From Longirhabdus pacifica (lineage in GTDB: Bacteria; Bacillota; Bacilli; Paenibacillales; DSM-105158), in the NCBI RefSeq assembly GCF_004115085.1, contig NZ_QXJP01000019.1, positions 1 to 64,000 of the forward strand: a DNA stretch of 64,000 nucleotides, in the 5' to 3' direction. Made by a program: the position numbers and the translations under genes. This document shows positions 46,635-56,647 of the stretch, piece after piece (within the stretch, counting starts at the first letter, position 1; each line of letters starts with the position of its first letter). Under the pieces are notes generated by a model, which did no database searches, was not told the DNA's origin, and saw only the letters and a program-made list of their open reading frames with translations.

Positions 46635-47816
46635 TTATTTATCGTTTAATGCTACAACACCAGGTAACGGAGTACCTTCCATAAATTCTAATGATGCTCC
46701 TCCACCAGTAGAAATATGGTTCATTTGCTTAGCTAATCCGAATTTCTCTGCTGCTGCTGCTGAGTCGCCGCCACCTAAAATGGTATAGCCTTCTGTTTGT
46801 GCACATGCTTCTCCAACCGCAAGCGTACCTCCAGCGAATGGTTGTAGTTCAAATACACCCATTGGCCCATTCCAAACGACTAATTTTGATTGTAAAATGA
46901 CATCTTTATATTGCTGCCTTGTTTTCGGTCCAATATCTAAACCTTCCCAGTCCGCTGGGATGCTATCGATTGCCACTTCTTTCGTATTGGCATCAGCACC
47001 GAAATCATCTGCAACTACAACATCTACAGGCAACATAAAGTTAACATTTTTTTCTTTCGCACGATTCAAAAATTCTGTGGCCATGTCTAGTTTTTCGTCA
47101 TCTACTAACGATTTACCTATTTCATAACCTTGTGCTTTTAAGAACGTATAGGAAAGACCGCCACCAATCAAAATATTATCGGCAATATTCAATAAATTAT
47201 CGATGACACCGATTTTATCCTTTACTTTTGCCCCACCAATAATAGCGGTGAAAGGATGTTCTGGTTGGCTAAGCGCTTTACTTAGTGTATTGATTTCTTT
47301 TTCCATTAATAATCCCGCTACAGATGGAAGGTGGTGCGCAATACCTTCTGTAGAAGCATGAGCACGATGTGCAGCACCAAAAGCATCATTTACATAAACA
47401 TCTGCTAATGCTGCAAATTGTTTAGCTAATTCAGGATCATTTTTTTCTTCGCCTGGGTAAAAACGAACATTTTCTAATACGGCAATCTCACCATTTTGCA
47501 GTGCATTCACCGCATTGGTTGTTGCTTCCCCTAATAAATCATCTATTTTTTTCACGGGTTGATCCAATAATTCGGATAAGCGTGTCGCAGCAGGAGTTAG
47601 TCTTAACTCTTCTACTACTTTCCCTTTTGGTCTGCCCAAGTGACTAGCTAAAATTACTTTAGCGCCTTGTTCAACAAGGTATTTAATTGTAGGTAGTGTT
47701 TCACGAATTCTTGTGTCATCAGAAATGACACCGTCTTGAAGTGGTACATTAAAATCAACTCGAACAAAGACACGTTTGCCTGCTAATGAAACATCTTTAA
47801 TCGTCATTTTATTCAT
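46635..47816 (-). CDS. pgk: Phosphoglycerate kinase
   Basis: A 393-residue two-domain kinase making ATP from 1,3-bisphosphoglycerate. Seen are [15 protein letters not shown] at the N terminus, SHLGRPKGK, the hinge [29 protein letters not shown] and the C-terminal nucleotide motif [18 protein letters not shown] lies before ATG. It is preceded by a terminator-like hairpin in the gapA-pgk gap. Confidence 0.97.
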   Translation of the reverse strand: MNKMTIKDVSLAGKRVFVRVDFNVPLQDGVISDDTRIRETLPTIKYLVEQGAKVILASHLGRPKGKVVEELRLTPAATRLSELLDQPVKKIDDLLGEATTNAVNALQNGEIAVLENVRFYPGEEKNDPELAKQFAALADVYVNDAFGAAHRAHASTEGIAHHLPSVAGLLMEKEINTLSKALSQPEHPFTAIIGGAKVKDKIGVIDNLLNIADNILIGGGLSYTFLKAQGYEIGKSLVDDEKLDMATEFLNRAKEKNVNFMLPVDVVVADDFGADANTKEVAIDSIPADWEGLDIGPKTRQQYKDVILQSKLVVWNGPMGVFELQPFAGGTLAVGEACAQTEGYTILGGGDSAAAAEKFGLAKQMNHISTGGGASLEFMEGTPLPGVVALNDK

Positions 47817-47865
47817 TATGTTTCCTCCTCAATCCAACCATTACCATAAAGGTCGTGTTAAAATG

Positions 47866-47900
47866 AGGAGCATGTCCTCGAATGTGGAAGACATACTCCT
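47866..47900 (-). terminator. Hairpin in the gapA-pgk gap
   Basis: AGGAGCATGTC (47866-47876) and GACATACTCCT (47890-47900). It lies downstream of gapA within the operon and is followed by only a short U stretch. It probably acts as a partial terminator or 3'-end stabiliser so that gapA mRNA exceeds that of the distal genes. Confidence 0.6.
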
Positions 47901-47970
47901 ATGGGATGAGATGACAGATGCTGTCTTGATGATTTAACGTGTTGTGATGCATCTATTCATCTCTATATGA

Positions 47971-48975
47971 TTACAATCCTTTTTTAGCCATGTATAAGCA
48001 AAGGTCGATGACACGGTTGGAGTAACCCCACTCGTTGTCATACCAAGATACAACTTTAACCAAGTTATCACCAGCAACCATCGTGGATAATCCATCGATA
48101 GTAGAAGAAGCTGGGTCACCATTGTAATCGCTAGATACTAATGGCTCATCAGAGAAGTTCATGATTCCTTTTAAAGGTCCGTTTGCAGCTTCTTTAAGCG
48201 CACCGTTCACTTCGTCTACTGTTGCATTTTTCTCTAGTTCAACTACAAGATCCGTAACGGATACGTTAGGAGTCGGCACGCGCATTGCGAAACCATTCAA
48301 TTTACCTTTTAGCTCAGGTAAAACAAGAGAAACTGCTTTTGCTGCTCCTGTTGTTGTAGGAATAATATTTTCAGCAGCTGCACGAGCACGTCTTGCATCT
48401 TTATGTGGAAGATCCAATGTACGTTGGTCATTCGTGTAAGAGTGAACAGTCGTCATTAAACCTTTTACAATGCCGAAGTTATCGTTTAATACTTTAGCAA
48501 ATGGAGCAAGACAGTTTGTTGTGCAAGATGCGTTGGAAACAACATGATGATTAGCAGCATCGTATTGATCTTCGTTAACACCCATTACAATCGTAATATC
48601 TTCGTCTTTAGCTGGAGCAGAGATAACCACTTTCTTTACTGTTCCACCTAAATGTGCTTCCGCTTGTTCTTTTTGCGTGAAAATACCAGTAGATTCTACT
48701 ACCATTTCTACACCGTAATCGCTCCATGCTAAGTTAGCTGGATCGCGCTCAGCGAAGACTTTGATAGAAGTACCATTAACGATGATTTCGCCTTCTTTCA
48801 CTTCTACTGTTGCGTCTAATTTTCCGTGAGTCGTATCATACTTCAATAAGTGTGCTAACATTTTTACGTCTGTCAAATCATTAACAGCAACGATTTCCAT
48901 TTCAGGATTGTTTAATGCTGCACGAAATACATTACGACCTATACGACCAAAACCATTAATTCCTACTTTAACCAC
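47971..48975 (-). CDS. gapA: Glyceraldehyde-3-phosphate dehydrogenase (glycolytic)
   Basis: A 334-residue NAD-dependent dehydrogenase. The Rossmann start is [13 protein letters not shown]. The catalytic Cys is in [12 protein letters not shown] (about 152) and the His in TTVHSYTND. The substrate loop is [20 protein letters not shown], and [12 protein letters not shown] closes the protein. GTG start after AGGAGG. Located directly behind cggR, as for the glycolytic GapA of Bacillus, not the gluconeogenic GapB. Confidence 0.97.
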   Translation of the reverse strand: MVKVGINGFGRIGRNVFRAALNNPEMEIVAVNDLTDVKMLAHLLKYDTTHGKLDATVEVKEGEIIVNGTSIKVFAERDPANLAWSDYGVEMVVESTGIFTQKEQAEAHLGGTVKKVVISAPAKDEDITIVMGVNEDQYDAANHHVVSNASCTTNCLAPFAKVLNDNFGIVKGLMTTVHSYTNDQRTLDLPHKDARRARAAAENIIPTTTGAAKAVSLVLPELKGKLNGFAMRVPTPNVSVTDLVVELEKNATVDEVNGALKEAANGPLKGIMNFSDEPLVSSDYNGDPASSTIDGLSTMVAGDNLVKVVSWYDNEWGYSNRVIDLCLYMAKKGL

Positions 48976-49081
48976 AGTGATTCCTCCTAAGTGATCTCAT
49001 TTATTTATTTCAAGATGATATAAAATCATCGAGAATACGATATATTGAATTGCTTTACATTACTTTACATTGTTTTGCGTT

Positions 49082-49105
49082 ACTACAATTCTCTTGCATT
49101 GTAGT
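49082..49105 (-). other. Hairpin between cggR and gapA
   Basis: ACTACAAT and ATTGTAGT with an 8-base loop, 30 bases after the cggR stop. In B. subtilis the cggR-gapA mRNA is cleaved near the end of cggR and a 5' stem-loop stabilises the gapA part; this hairpin is in the corresponding place (role inferred). Confidence 0.5.
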
Positions 49106-49134
49106 CATTGTTGAAACATACTTTATAGGAAAAG

Positions 49135-50163
49135 TTAGTGTAAATTACACTGTTTGACGATTTCCATTGCTGCTCCCTCGTCTGTGATTAACACATCGGA
49201 ATAACCAGCTCGAAGGACAGCGGTTATTGCTTCGCCTTTACTACTACCGCCTGCTACACCAATCGTTAATTTGGAATTGACATCTTCCAACTTTAAGCCA
49301 ACGGTGGTAACGGCATGCACCACATTTCCTTCTTTGTCGAAATAATAGCCAAACGCTTCGGCTAGTGCCCCTTTTTCAGCAATCTGATTTAGATCCCCTT
49401 CATGGACTTTTCGCCGTTTTGCCATCGTTATAGCTTCACCAATACCGTGAAATATCATTCTTGCATTTCGAATAACTTGTACCAAATCACTAATGTTTGG
49501 ATCTTGCATCAACGTTTGGTAAGCTTCTTCTCCTAAATGATCGGGTACATGTAATAGTCGATAAGCTGCTCCAGTACGTTTCGCCATCGTAGATGCAATC
49601 GAATTTGCTTGTAGCTCTACATCTTCCACTAATCCACCCCTAGCAGGTACGAACAAGCAGCCTTTCAGCTGTGTAGATACGGACAATCGACTGGACACCT
49701 CTGCCATCGTCGAACCTCCAGCAACAGCAATAACATCTAGATTTGCAGCGTACTTCTTCAGTATATTAGCCCCAGCTCTCCCTAGTTGCTGCATCGTATT
49801 CATAGAAGTGTCACTATCTCCAGAAACTACAATGACTTCTTTCATTCCAAAGGCCTGCTTAATTTTTCTTTCGATTTTCGTCAAGCCAATTAATTCTTTC
49901 ATTGTAGGTTCAAGATCATGCACTAATAATTTACCTGCTTCTGTAATACTCATACCTGCGCTAGTTACACTTAAAAGATCCTGCTCTTTCAGAAAGTCCA
50001 CTTCAGAACGTAAACTTCTTTCTGTCATGTTCAATGAGGTAGCCAAATTTCTACGACCAATGGTTCCTGTTATCATGACTTGTTCCAAAATAGCATATCT
50101 TTTTTTCAGTGTTTCCGTTAGATCGGGAATAAGCTGTTTATGTAACTGAATAATTTTCTCCAT
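49135..50163 (-). CDS. cggR: Central glycolytic genes regulator
   Basis: About 342 residues of the SorC/DeoR group. The N-terminal winged helix-turn-helix is TGTIGRRNLATSLNMTERSLRSE (about 34-56). The C-terminal sugar-phosphate sensor domain contains VAVAGGSTMAEVS, a fructose-1,6-bisphosphate-type binding loop, and TIGVAGGSSKGEAI near the end. It represses its own operon in the absence of glycolytic flux. A predicted operator and promoter lie immediately upstream. The ATG at 50163 fits the ribosome binding site better than the GTG at 50172. Confidence 0.94.
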   Translation of the reverse strand: MEKIIQLHKQLIPDLTETLKKRYAILEQVMITGTIGRRNLATSLNMTERSLRSEVDFLKEQDLLSVTSAGMSITEAGKLLVHDLEPTMKELIGLTKIERKIKQAFGMKEVIVVSGDSDTSMNTMQQLGRAGANILKKYAANLDVIAVAGGSTMAEVSSRLSVSTQLKGCLFVPARGGLVEDVELQANSIASTMAKRTGAAYRLLHVPDHLGEEAYQTLMQDPNISDLVQVIRNARMIFHGIGEAITMAKRRKVHEGDLNQIAEKGALAEAFGYYFDKEGNVVHAVTTVGLKLEDVNSKLTIGVAGGSSKGEAITAVLRAGYSDVLITDEGAAMEIVKQCNLH

Positions 50164-50198
50164 TTGCTCCACTCCAGATTGACTAACTGCGTTGTTGG

Positions 50199-50231
50199 AC
50201 GTTTTTTGTCCCGTAATACTTTTTTTGTCCC
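50199..50231 (-). promoter_or_regulatory. Predicted CggR operator
   Basis: On the minus strand two GGGACAAAAAA repeats occur (GGGAC at 50227-50231 and 50208-50212), offset by 19 bp, the second followed by CGTCC. This resembles the tandem CGGGAC-N6-TGTC operator of CggR. It lies just downstream of the predicted transcription start, where a bound repressor would block elongation. Confidence 0.7.
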
Positions 50232-50244
50232 ACTGCCTACTTCT

Positions 50245-50273
50245 ATTGTATTGCTTTATCTTTATAATTTCAA
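50245..50273 (-). promoter_or_regulatory. SigmaA promoter of the cggR operon
   Basis: On the minus strand TTGAAA (50268-50273), a 17-base spacer and TACAAT (50245-50250). The operator begins a few bases beyond the expected start. Confidence 0.75.
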
Positions 50274-50340
50274 GTCCTATTTATCATTTACTATTACTTG
50301 ATTTTTCATGAATGATCACTTATAATTACATTTGCCTTAT

Positions 50341-50415
50341 GCGCCTGTGGTCCAATGGATATGACGTAGGCCTCCGGAGCCTGAGATCGAGGTTCGATCC
50401 CTCGCGGGCGCGCCA
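50341..50415 (+). tRNA. tRNA-Arg (CCG)
   Basis: A complete cloverleaf: acceptor GCGCCTG pairs with CGGGCGC (one G-U), the anticodon loop CTCCGGA gives anticodon CCG, the T arm is GAGGTTCGATCCCTC, and the encoded CCA is at 50413-50415. It reads CGG arginine codons. A single tRNA-Arg next to clpP also occurs in B. subtilis. Confidence 0.97.
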
Positions 50416-50462
50416 CATTTTTGAAATCAAATATGCAGTGTTATGCTTTTTTTTAAAAATAA

Positions 50463-50502
50463 TTTGACCTTTATTGACCTTTGGGTCTCTTTTATGTATG
50501 AT
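50463..50502 (+). promoter_or_regulatory. clpP promoter with CtsR operator
   Basis: TTGACC (50474-50479), 17 bases and TATGAT (50497-50502) form a sigmaA promoter. TTTGACCTTTATTGACCTTT at 50463-50482 is the reverse complement of the CtsR heptad repeat (GGTCAAA type) and covers the -35 box, so CtsR should repress clpP until heat or protein stress. Confidence 0.9.
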
Positions 50503-50551
50503 ATAGTTACATAATGTTTACAATGAATTTTAAAAGGAGGTTTTTTTCAAT

Positions 50552-51133
50552 ATGAGTTTAGTCCCTATGGTAGTTGAACAAACAAATCGTGGTGAGCGAG
50601 CTTATGACATATATTCACGCCTACTAAAAGATCGCATCATTTTCCTTGGAAGTGCTATTGATGATGTTGTAGCCAATACCATTATCGCACAATTATTATT
50701 CTTGGAAGCAGACGATCCAGAAAAAGATATTTCTATATATATTAATTCTCCTGGTGGTTCTATTACTGCTGGTATGGCTATTTACGATACGATGCAGTTC
50801 ATTAAACCTAATGTATCTACCATATGCGTCGGTCTTGCTGCTTCTATGGGTGCATTTTTATTAACAGCTGGTGAAAAAGGAAAGCGCTATTGCCTACCAA
50901 ATAGTGAAGTGATGATTCACCAACCTCTTGGGGGAGCACAAGGGCAAGCTTCTGACATTGAAATTCGTGCAAAGCGAATTCTCAAAATGAGAGACAAGCT
51001 GAATCAAATTTTAGCTGACCGTACTGGTCAAGCTTTGGAACGAATCGAACAAGATACAGATCGTGATTATTTCATGAGTGCAGAAGAATCATTATCTTAT
51101 GGTATTATTGACAAAGTCATAGAGAAAGTCTAA
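50552..51133 (+). CDS. clpP: ATP-dependent Clp protease proteolytic subunit
   Basis: A 193-residue self-compartmentalising serine protease that works with ClpX/ClpC/ClpE, including degradation of ssrA-tagged proteins. The catalytic triad lies in [11 protein letters not shown] (Ser about 98), MIHQPLGG (His about 123) and DTDRDYFMS (Asp about 172). [21 protein letters not shown] at the N terminus includes the pore and hydrophobic-cleft residues. AAAGGAGG precedes the ATG. Transcribed alone, with a strong terminator after it. Confidence 0.98.
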   Translation: MSLVPMVVEQTNRGERAYDIYSRLLKDRIIFLGSAIDDVVANTIIAQLLFLEADDPEKDISIYINSPGGSITAGMAIYDTMQFIKPNVSTICVGLAASMGAFLLTAGEKGKRYCLPNSEVMIHQPLGGAQGQASDIEIRAKRILKMRDKLNQILADRTGQALERIEQDTDRDYFMSAEESLSYGIIDKVIEKV

Positions 51134-51224
51134 AAGCTGTACAACATGATATCGTTCGTCCATACTTTCAAAGCTTTGAAATGACATAGATTCCGAAATA
51201 CGAAAAAAATACGTAAAAGCAAAC

Positions 51225-51266
51225 AAAAACAGTGACTGTTTATGAAGATAACAGTCACTGTTTTTT
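51225..51266. terminator. Bidirectional terminator between clpP and crh
   Basis: A long perfect stem of AAAAACAGTGACTGTT (51225-51240) and its complement (51250-51265), flanked by A and T runs, so it functions for both convergent transcripts. Confidence 0.92.
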
Positions 51267-51279
51267 GTGTATGTTGTTA

Positions 51280-51543
51280 TTATTCAATGTCTTCTTTCCC
51301 TACAATTTCCAATAAAGCGCTTACCGCTTGTTCCTCGTCAGCCCCATTTGCACTGATTGTAATGGAAGTGCCAGAACTAATGGCTAAACTCATGACTCCC
51401 ATAATACTTTTAGCATTAATTTTTTTATCATCTTTTTCGATGAAAACATCAGATGAAAATTTATTTGCTTCTTGTACGAATAATGCCGCTGGTCTAGCAT
51501 GAAGACCGGCATGCAATTTCACGGTTACTTGTTGTTCCGTCAA
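51280..51543 (-). CDS. crh: HPr-family protein at the crh locus (with His15)
   Basis: An 87-residue HPr-like protein beginning at TTG 51543 after AAGGAGGGG. Ser46 in NAKSIMGVMSLA is the HPr kinase site used for CcpA co-repression. In B. subtilis Crh the PTS phosphorylation site His15 is replaced by Gln; here residue 15 is His (KLHAGLHARPAALF). By position (end of rapZ-yvcK-whiA) it is Crh, but by residue it could accept phosphate from enzyme I. Whether another HPr exists elsewhere cannot be seen. Confidence 0.85.
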   Translation of the reverse strand: MTEQQVTVKLHAGLHARPAALFVQEANKFSSDVFIEKDDKKINAKSIMGVMSLAISSGTSITISANGADEEQAVSALLEIVGKEDIE

Positions 51544-51700
51544 CTTTTTCCCCTCCTTGTACAAAATATAAGTAGTTGTAATACGAATGCTTAAGTAGAA
51601 AGTTTCATTTATATCATAAAAATACAAAAACTTTGTTTTATTGATTACATCATACAAACCATGAAAATACAACATAAAACATAAAAAATATATAAATATG

Positions 51701-52633
51701 TTATGCTTTTTTCAACTTTTCCGCTATCTCGTCAATTTTTCTTAAGCGATGATTTACACCTGATTTACTTACTTTACTGTTCAGTAACTGTCCTAGTTCT
51801 GTTAAGTTAATATCAGGATGAATCAACCTCACTTCAGCTACTTCTTTCAATTTCTCAGATAAGTAATCTAATCCCACTGTATTTTGTATGAATTTAATAT
51901 TTTCAATCTGCCGCATAGCAGCACTAATGGTCTTATTTAAATTAGCTGTTTCACAATTTACAAGACGATTAACAGAATTACGCATATCTCTCATAATTCG
52001 AATGTCTTCAAATTTAAGCAACGCTTGATGAGCACCAATGATGTTGAGTAATTCAATGATTTTTTCACCCTCTTTTAAATAAACCACATACCCTTTTTTC
52101 CTCTCTATACATCTACCATTTAAAGAAAAAGTGTTCATGAGTTCATTCAGAGAATGACAATGTTCTTCATACATAGAGGAGATTTCTAAGTGATACGATG
52201 TTCCTTCTGGATTGTTTACAGAACCTCCAGCTAAAAAAGCGCCTCGTAAATAGGAACGTTTGCAACAGTTGTTGTGTATAATTTTCTCGTTGATCGTGGG
52301 AGTAAATTGAAACCCCTCTGACACGATAAACAACTCACTCAATATGTGTTGTACTTGATTCGGCAAACGTACAATATACACATTATTTTTTTTCAATCGC
52401 ATTTTTTTTCTTACTAAAAGTTCAACGTGAATGTTAAAAACTTTTTTTAATAATGTATAAATTCGTCGAGCAATGGCCGCATTTTCTGTCGACACATCCA
52501 ATATCACTTTTTGATGAGAAAGTTGTATGGTCCCATTCATTCGTATCAGTGCAGCAAGTTCAGCTTTAGCACAACATAGCGAATGCGTGTCAATCATCGT
52601 TAGCTCTTTTTTTGTCATTGCTGCAAAAGACAT
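51701..52633 (-). CDS. whiA: DNA-binding protein WhiA
   Basis: A 310-residue protein with an N-terminal LAGLIDADG-homing-endonuclease-like fold lacking catalytic residues ([20 protein letters not shown], about 124-143) and a C-terminal helix-turn-helix ([20 protein letters not shown]). WhiA (YvcL) influences cell division and chromosome organisation in Bacillus and sporulation in actinobacteria. AAAGGA precedes the ATG. It follows yvcK with 25 bases between. Confidence 0.95.
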   Translation of the reverse strand: MSFAAMTKKELTMIDTHSLCCAKAELAALIRMNGTIQLSHQKVILDVSTENAAIARRIYTLLKKVFNIHVELLVRKKMRLKKNNVYIVRLPNQVQHILSELFIVSEGFQFTPTINEKIIHNNCCKRSYLRGAFLAGGSVNNPEGTSYHLEISSMYEEHCHSLNELMNTFSLNGRCIERKKGYVVYLKEGEKIIELLNIIGAHQALLKFEDIRIMRDMRNSVNRLVNCETANLNKTISAAMRQIENIKFIQNTVGLDYLSEKLKEVAEVRLIHPDINLTELGQLLNSKVSKSGVNHRLRKIDEIAEKLKKA

Positions 52634-52658
52634 GATATCATTCCTTTCTCACCATTTG

Positions 52659-53615
52659 TTAAAGTAACAATTGCGCGATATGCTCACTTAATTTTTCGGC
52701 ATCATGGCGTAAATACGTTTGTACATTAATAAGCCTATCAGATATCACTTTATATGTGGTAGAGCGAACAGCATCTTCGTCCACTTGAACGACGCTACTA
52801 CCTTTTGCCTCATATTGATGAAGGATATCGCTAGAAACATTCCCCTCATTTACAATGACATAGTCAAATAATGAGCTTCCGATATGTTCATGTACCGCAT
52901 TCACATGATGACTTACCGTATAATTGTCCGTTTCACCAGGTTGCGTCATCACATTACACACAAATATTTTTTTGGCCTTGCTGTTTTTCACTGCTGATGC
53001 TATTTTGGGAACCATTAAATTGGGTAGTATACTCGTATACAAGCTTCCTGGCCCTATGACAATACCATCCGCTTCATGAAGTACGTCTAGCGCTTCTTGC
53101 AACGGCTCTAAATCAGCAGGCTCAATGAATACTCTTTTTATCTTTTTTCCCGCTTTTGGTATGTTGGATTCCCCTTCGACAATGGTACCGTCCACCATTT
53201 CTGCTTTGAGTACCATCGCTTGGTTTGCTGCAGGAAGTACTCTTCCTTTCACCGCAAATACTCTACTTAACTGTTTTATTCCCGTGACAAAATCACCGGT
53301 TATGTCATTCATAGCCGCCAGGATTAAATTACCTAAACTATGCCCAGATAGTCCATTACCATTTTTAAAACGATATTGTAATAGTTGTGACATCATCGGT
53401 TCTACATCTGCTAGTGCACTAATGACATTGCGAATATCACCAGGCGGAGGGATTTTCATCTCTGATCTTAATCTACCTGAACTTCCACCATCATCTGCCA
53501 CAGTTACGATGGCAGATATATCAAAGTTATGCTGCTTTAAACCACGAAGCATAACGGACAGTCCAGTGCCACCACCTATTACGACAATGTTGCGTTGTTC
53601 CCCCGTTTGCGTCAT
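52659..53615 (-). CDS. yvcK: Gluconeogenesis factor YvcK (MgfK/CofD-like)
   Basis: About 318 residues. The CofD-like Rossmann motif IVVIGGGTGLSVMLRGLK is at the N terminus, followed by VTVADDGGSSGRLR, PPGDIRNVISAL and GNLILAAM. YvcK proteins bind UDP-sugars and are needed for growth on gluconeogenic carbon sources and for normal wall synthesis localisation. The ATG at 53615 is preferred: AGAGGTG lies just before it, while the ATG at 53642 lacks a ribosome binding site. Confidence 0.94.
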   Translation of the reverse strand: MTQTGEQRNIVVIGGGTGLSVMLRGLKQHNFDISAIVTVADDGGSSGRLRSEMKIPPPGDIRNVISALADVEPMMSQLLQYRFKNGNGLSGHSLGNLILAAMNDITGDFVTGIKQLSRVFAVKGRVLPAANQAMVLKAEMVDGTIVEGESNIPKAGKKIKRVFIEPADLEPLQEALDVLHEADGIVIGPGSLYTSILPNLMVPKIASAVKNSKAKKIFVCNVMTQPGETDNYTVSHHVNAVHEHIGSSLFDYVIVNEGNVSSDILHQYEAKGSSVVQVDEDAVRSTTYKVISDRLINVQTYLRHDAEKLSEHIAQLLL

Positions 53616-53659
53616 CCGTTCACCTCTAAACCTTTTATCCATTTAACACATCATATGAT

Positions 53660-54535
53660 TTATTCCCGCCCATGGTCACGGTGACTAACTCGGACAATTT
53701 CACTTTCATCATTACCTAGCATTTTACCTAAGTATTCTGCAATGGTAACCGATCTATGTTTACCACCCGTACAGCCAATACCTAACACAATCTGACTTTT
53801 TCCTTCTTTTATAAACTGCGGAATCAAAAATTGAAGCATATCTAATAATTTTGTCAAAAAGGCTGTAGTCTCTGGCCATTTCATGACATAATTGTACACA
53901 TCATCATCTTGCCCAGTCAGCGGTCTCAATTCGTCTATATAATGCGGATTCGGTAAAAATCTAACATCAAAAATCATATCTGCATCAAGTGGGATCCCGT
54001 ATTTAAAACCGAAAGACATGACGTTGACAGAGATGCTATTCATTTTCAAAGTTGAAAATCTAGCCGTTATTTTCTCTTTTAGTTGCTTTGGTTTTAATCT
54101 ACTGGTGTCAATCACTTGGGTTGCAGCACCTTTTAGTTCTTCTAGTATTTTTCTTTCTAACTTTATACCATCTAACGGAAGCCCTTCAGAAGCTAATGGA
54201 TGGGTTCTACGACTTTCTTTGTAGCGCTGTATGAGCACGGAATCTGTCGCATCTAAAAATATAATCTCATATTTTAGAGAATAATTTTTCCTTAGATTTT
54301 CTAACGCTTCTGTTAAGTTAGTAAAAAATTCTCTACCACGCAAGTCGATGACTAACGCCACTTTTGCAATGTTCCCATGTGATTGCTCTACTAAATCTGC
54401 AAACTTCGGTATTAAAGCTGGAGGAAGATTATCCACACAAAAAAAACCTAAATCTTCAAGGCTTTGTACAGCTATCGTTTTCCCTGCCCCGGACATGCCT
54501 GTAATAATCAGCATTCTTGTAATCTGTTTCTCCAA
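53660..54535 (-). CDS. rapZ: RNase adapter/nucleotide-binding protein RapZ (YvcJ)
   Basis: A 291-residue P-loop protein. Walker A GMSGAGKT is at about 13-20, [15 protein letters not shown] follows, and the C-terminal domain has [18 protein letters not shown]. In E. coli RapZ controls glucosamine-6-phosphate synthase mRNA via sRNAs; in Bacillus YvcJ binds and hydrolyses GTP and affects competence. TTG start 10 bases after AAAGGAG. First of the rapZ-yvcK-whiA-crh group. Confidence 0.95.
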   Translation of the reverse strand: MEKQITRMLIITGMSGAGKTIAVQSLEDLGFFCVDNLPPALIPKFADLVEQSHGNIAKVALVIDLRGREFFTNLTEALENLRKNYSLKYEIIFLDATDSVLIQRYKESRRTHPLASEGLPLDGIKLERKILEELKGAATQVIDTSRLKPKQLKEKITARFSTLKMNSISVNVMSFGFKYGIPLDADMIFDVRFLPNPHYIDELRPLTGQDDDVYNYVMKWPETTAFLTKLLDMLQFLIPQFIKEGKSQIVLGIGCTGGKHRSVTIAEYLGKMLGNDESEIVRVSHRDHGRE

Positions 54536-54642
54536 TTTAAAACCACTCCTTTAAATTTAGCACTATACACTAGATGCGTTGTCCATGATCACTGCGTTAT
54601 AAGTGGACTCCCATGAAACGGTGTCAATCTTTTTTTCTTTGT

Positions 54643-55596
54643 CTATTTACCATGAATGAGCAGACCTGCCGCACCAATAATACCAGCATTATTTCCTAGC
54701 TGAGCAGGCACGATATCTACATTTTCTTGTAATTGAGGCAATGCACATGCCGCAAATTCTTCTTTTAATGCATCAAATAAAATGTCTCCAGCAGCAGAAA
54801 CTCCTCCACCGATGACAAATAACTGTGGATTTAAAACAGTAGCCACGATAGCCATGGATTTGGCTAAGTAAGAAGCAGCGCGATGTACGATACGCACAGC
54901 TACTTCATCATTCGTTTTAGCTGCATCGAAAACATCTTTCGCTGTGATGTCTCCTTCGATACGGGAAAGTGTGGTTCTACTCCCTCTTTCCAATGCATCG
55001 TTAGCCATATTAATAATGCCTGTAGCCGATGATACTGTCTCTAAACAACCGTATTTACCGCAACCACAAGTAATCGCTTCCACTTCTGGTACAATTGTGA
55101 TATGCCCTAGTTCACCAGCCATACCGTTTCCTTCGTAGATTTTCCCATCAATAATAATGCCGCCACCAACACCCGTTCCGAGTGTAAAACACACGACATT
55201 TTTAAATTGTCTTCCAGCCCCTGCCCATACTTCACCAAGTGCAGCTACATTGGCATCATTATTGATAACTACTTTTTTATTTAACTTTTGCTCTAATTTT
55301 TCACGCATCGCATACTGAGTAAGTCCTAAATTTGGTGCCAACTTAACGATACCGTTTTCCATATCTAAAAAACCTGCAACACCAGTTCCTACGCCAGCTA
55401 CTTGTTCCCAGTCAAATGGTGACTGTTCTACAATATGATGAACATAAGTATAGATGTTGTCGATTATTTTATCAGGACCTTGATTCGCTTCCGTAGGGCC
55501 TTCATATTTATGAAGCAATTTTCCATCTTCATTACATAGTCCTACTTTAATTGTTGTACCACCTAAATCTACTCCGATGTATATATTATCAGACAC
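54643..55596 (-). CDS. glcK: Glucokinase, ROK family
   Basis: A 317-residue kinase phosphorylating glucose. The phosphate-binding motif is YIGVDLGGTTIKVGL; VINNDANVAALGE carries the catalytic Asp, and the zinc-binding CGCGKYGCLE is at about 178-187. GTG start after GAGAGG. In B. subtilis the Nudix gene yvcI sits between trxB and rapZ; here glucokinase takes that place, giving a sugar-entry theme next to HPr-like and YvcK genes. Confidence 0.93.
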   Translation of the reverse strand: MSDNIYIGVDLGGTTIKVGLCNEDGKLLHKYEGPTEANQGPDKIIDNIYTYVHHIVEQSPFDWEQVAGVGTGVAGFLDMENGIVKLAPNLGLTQYAMREKLEQKLNKKVVINNDANVAALGEVWAGAGRQFKNVVCFTLGTGVGGGIIIDGKIYEGNGMAGELGHITIVPEVEAITCGCGKYGCLETVSSATGIINMANDALERGSRTTLSRIEGDITAKDVFDAAKTNDEVAVRIVHRAASYLAKSMAIVATVLNPQLFVIGGGVSAAGDILFDALKEEFAACALPQLQENVDIVPAQLGNNAGIIGAAGLLIHGK

Positions 55597-55626
55597 GTAT
55601 AGAACACCTCTCTAAAAAAAAATCTA

Positions 55627-55652
55627 AAACGTGGAATATATATTCCACGTTT
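55627..55652 (-). terminator. Perfect palindromic terminator of trxB
   Basis: A 26-bp perfect palindrome (arms AAACGTGGAATAT and its complement) followed on the minus strand by TTTTAGATTTTTTTT. It separates trxB from glcK. Confidence 0.88.
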
Positions 55653-55682
55653 CATGTTCGTCATTATGGTCCTTATGTTGCA

Positions 55683-56630
55683 TTATAGCGCTTGACTCCA
55701 GTCATGTACAGGTTGCCCTTCTAGATACTTTTCACAATCTAGTGCAGCCATACAACCGGAACCAGCAGCAGTTATTGCCTGTCTGTAGTGCTTATCTTGT
55801 ACATCACCACAAGCAAACACACCTTCAATATTCGTTTTTGTCGTTCCAGGTATAACGTCAATATACCCTATTTCATCCGTGTTCACTTTCCCTTGTAAAA
55901 ATGCTGTATTCGGGTTATGGCCAATGGCGATAAAGATGCCGTCGGTTTCCAGTATTTCCTCTTGATCCGTTTCATTATTTTTCACTTTCAGACCAGATAC
56001 AGCATGCTCGCCCGCCATGACTTCTAACGGTGTCGCGTCAAGCTTCCACTTAATTTTAGGATTTTCTTTAGCACGATCCTGCATAATCTTAGATGCACGC
56101 AGTGTATCTCTGCGATGAACAATCGTGACTTCTGAAGCAAATTTGGTTAAGAAATTTGCTTCTTCCATTGCAGAATCACCGCCACCAACAACGACAATCT
56201 TTTTACCACGGAAGAAAAACCCATCGCACGTTGCACAAGTGCTAACGCCTCTTCCGATGTTTTCTTTCTCGCCAGGAATACCTAACAATTTCGCAGATGC
56301 TCCAGTTGATATAATGACAGAATTGGCTTCGATTTCACCAATGCCTTCTACTGTCATTTTAAAAGGTTTTTGATCAAAGTTAATCTCATTCACCCAACCA
56401 GTTTTAAATTCTGCTCCGAATCGAGTCGCCTGTTTTCTCATGTTATCCATTAATTCAGGCCCCATAATTCCGTCAGGAAAGCCAGGAAAATTTTCGACAT
56501 CAGTTGTTGTCGTTAATTGTCCTCCAGGTTCTGGGCCCTCTATAACTAATGGTTTTAAATTTGCTCTTGCTAAATATATAGCAGCGGTTAAACCTGCTGG
56601 TCCTGTTCCAATCACAACTGTATTATACAT
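55683..56630 (-). CDS. trxB: Thioredoxin reductase
   Basis: A 315-residue FAD/NADPH enzyme reducing thioredoxin. FAD motif [19 protein letters not shown], redox-active pair CATCDG (about 133-138), NADPH motif [13 protein letters not shown], and the second FAD signature [24 protein letters not shown] precedes the ATG. It follows the TPR gene with 17 bases between, as in B. subtilis (yvcD-trxB). Confidence 0.96.
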   Translation of the reverse strand: MYNTVVIGTGPAGLTAAIYLARANLKPLVIEGPEPGGQLTTTTDVENFPGFPDGIMGPELMDNMRKQATRFGAEFKTGWVNEINFDQKPFKMTVEGIGEIEANSVIISTGASAKLLGIPGEKENIGRGVSTCATCDGFFFRGKKIVVVGGGDSAMEEANFLTKFASEVTIVHRRDTLRASKIMQDRAKENPKIKWKLDATPLEVMAGEHAVSGLKVKNNETDQEEILETDGIFIAIGHNPNTAFLQGKVNTDEIGYIDVIPGTTKTNIEGVFACGDVQDKHYRQAITAAGSGCMAALDCEKYLEGQPVHDWSQAL

Positions 56631-56647
56631 GAAATTTTCCTCCTATC

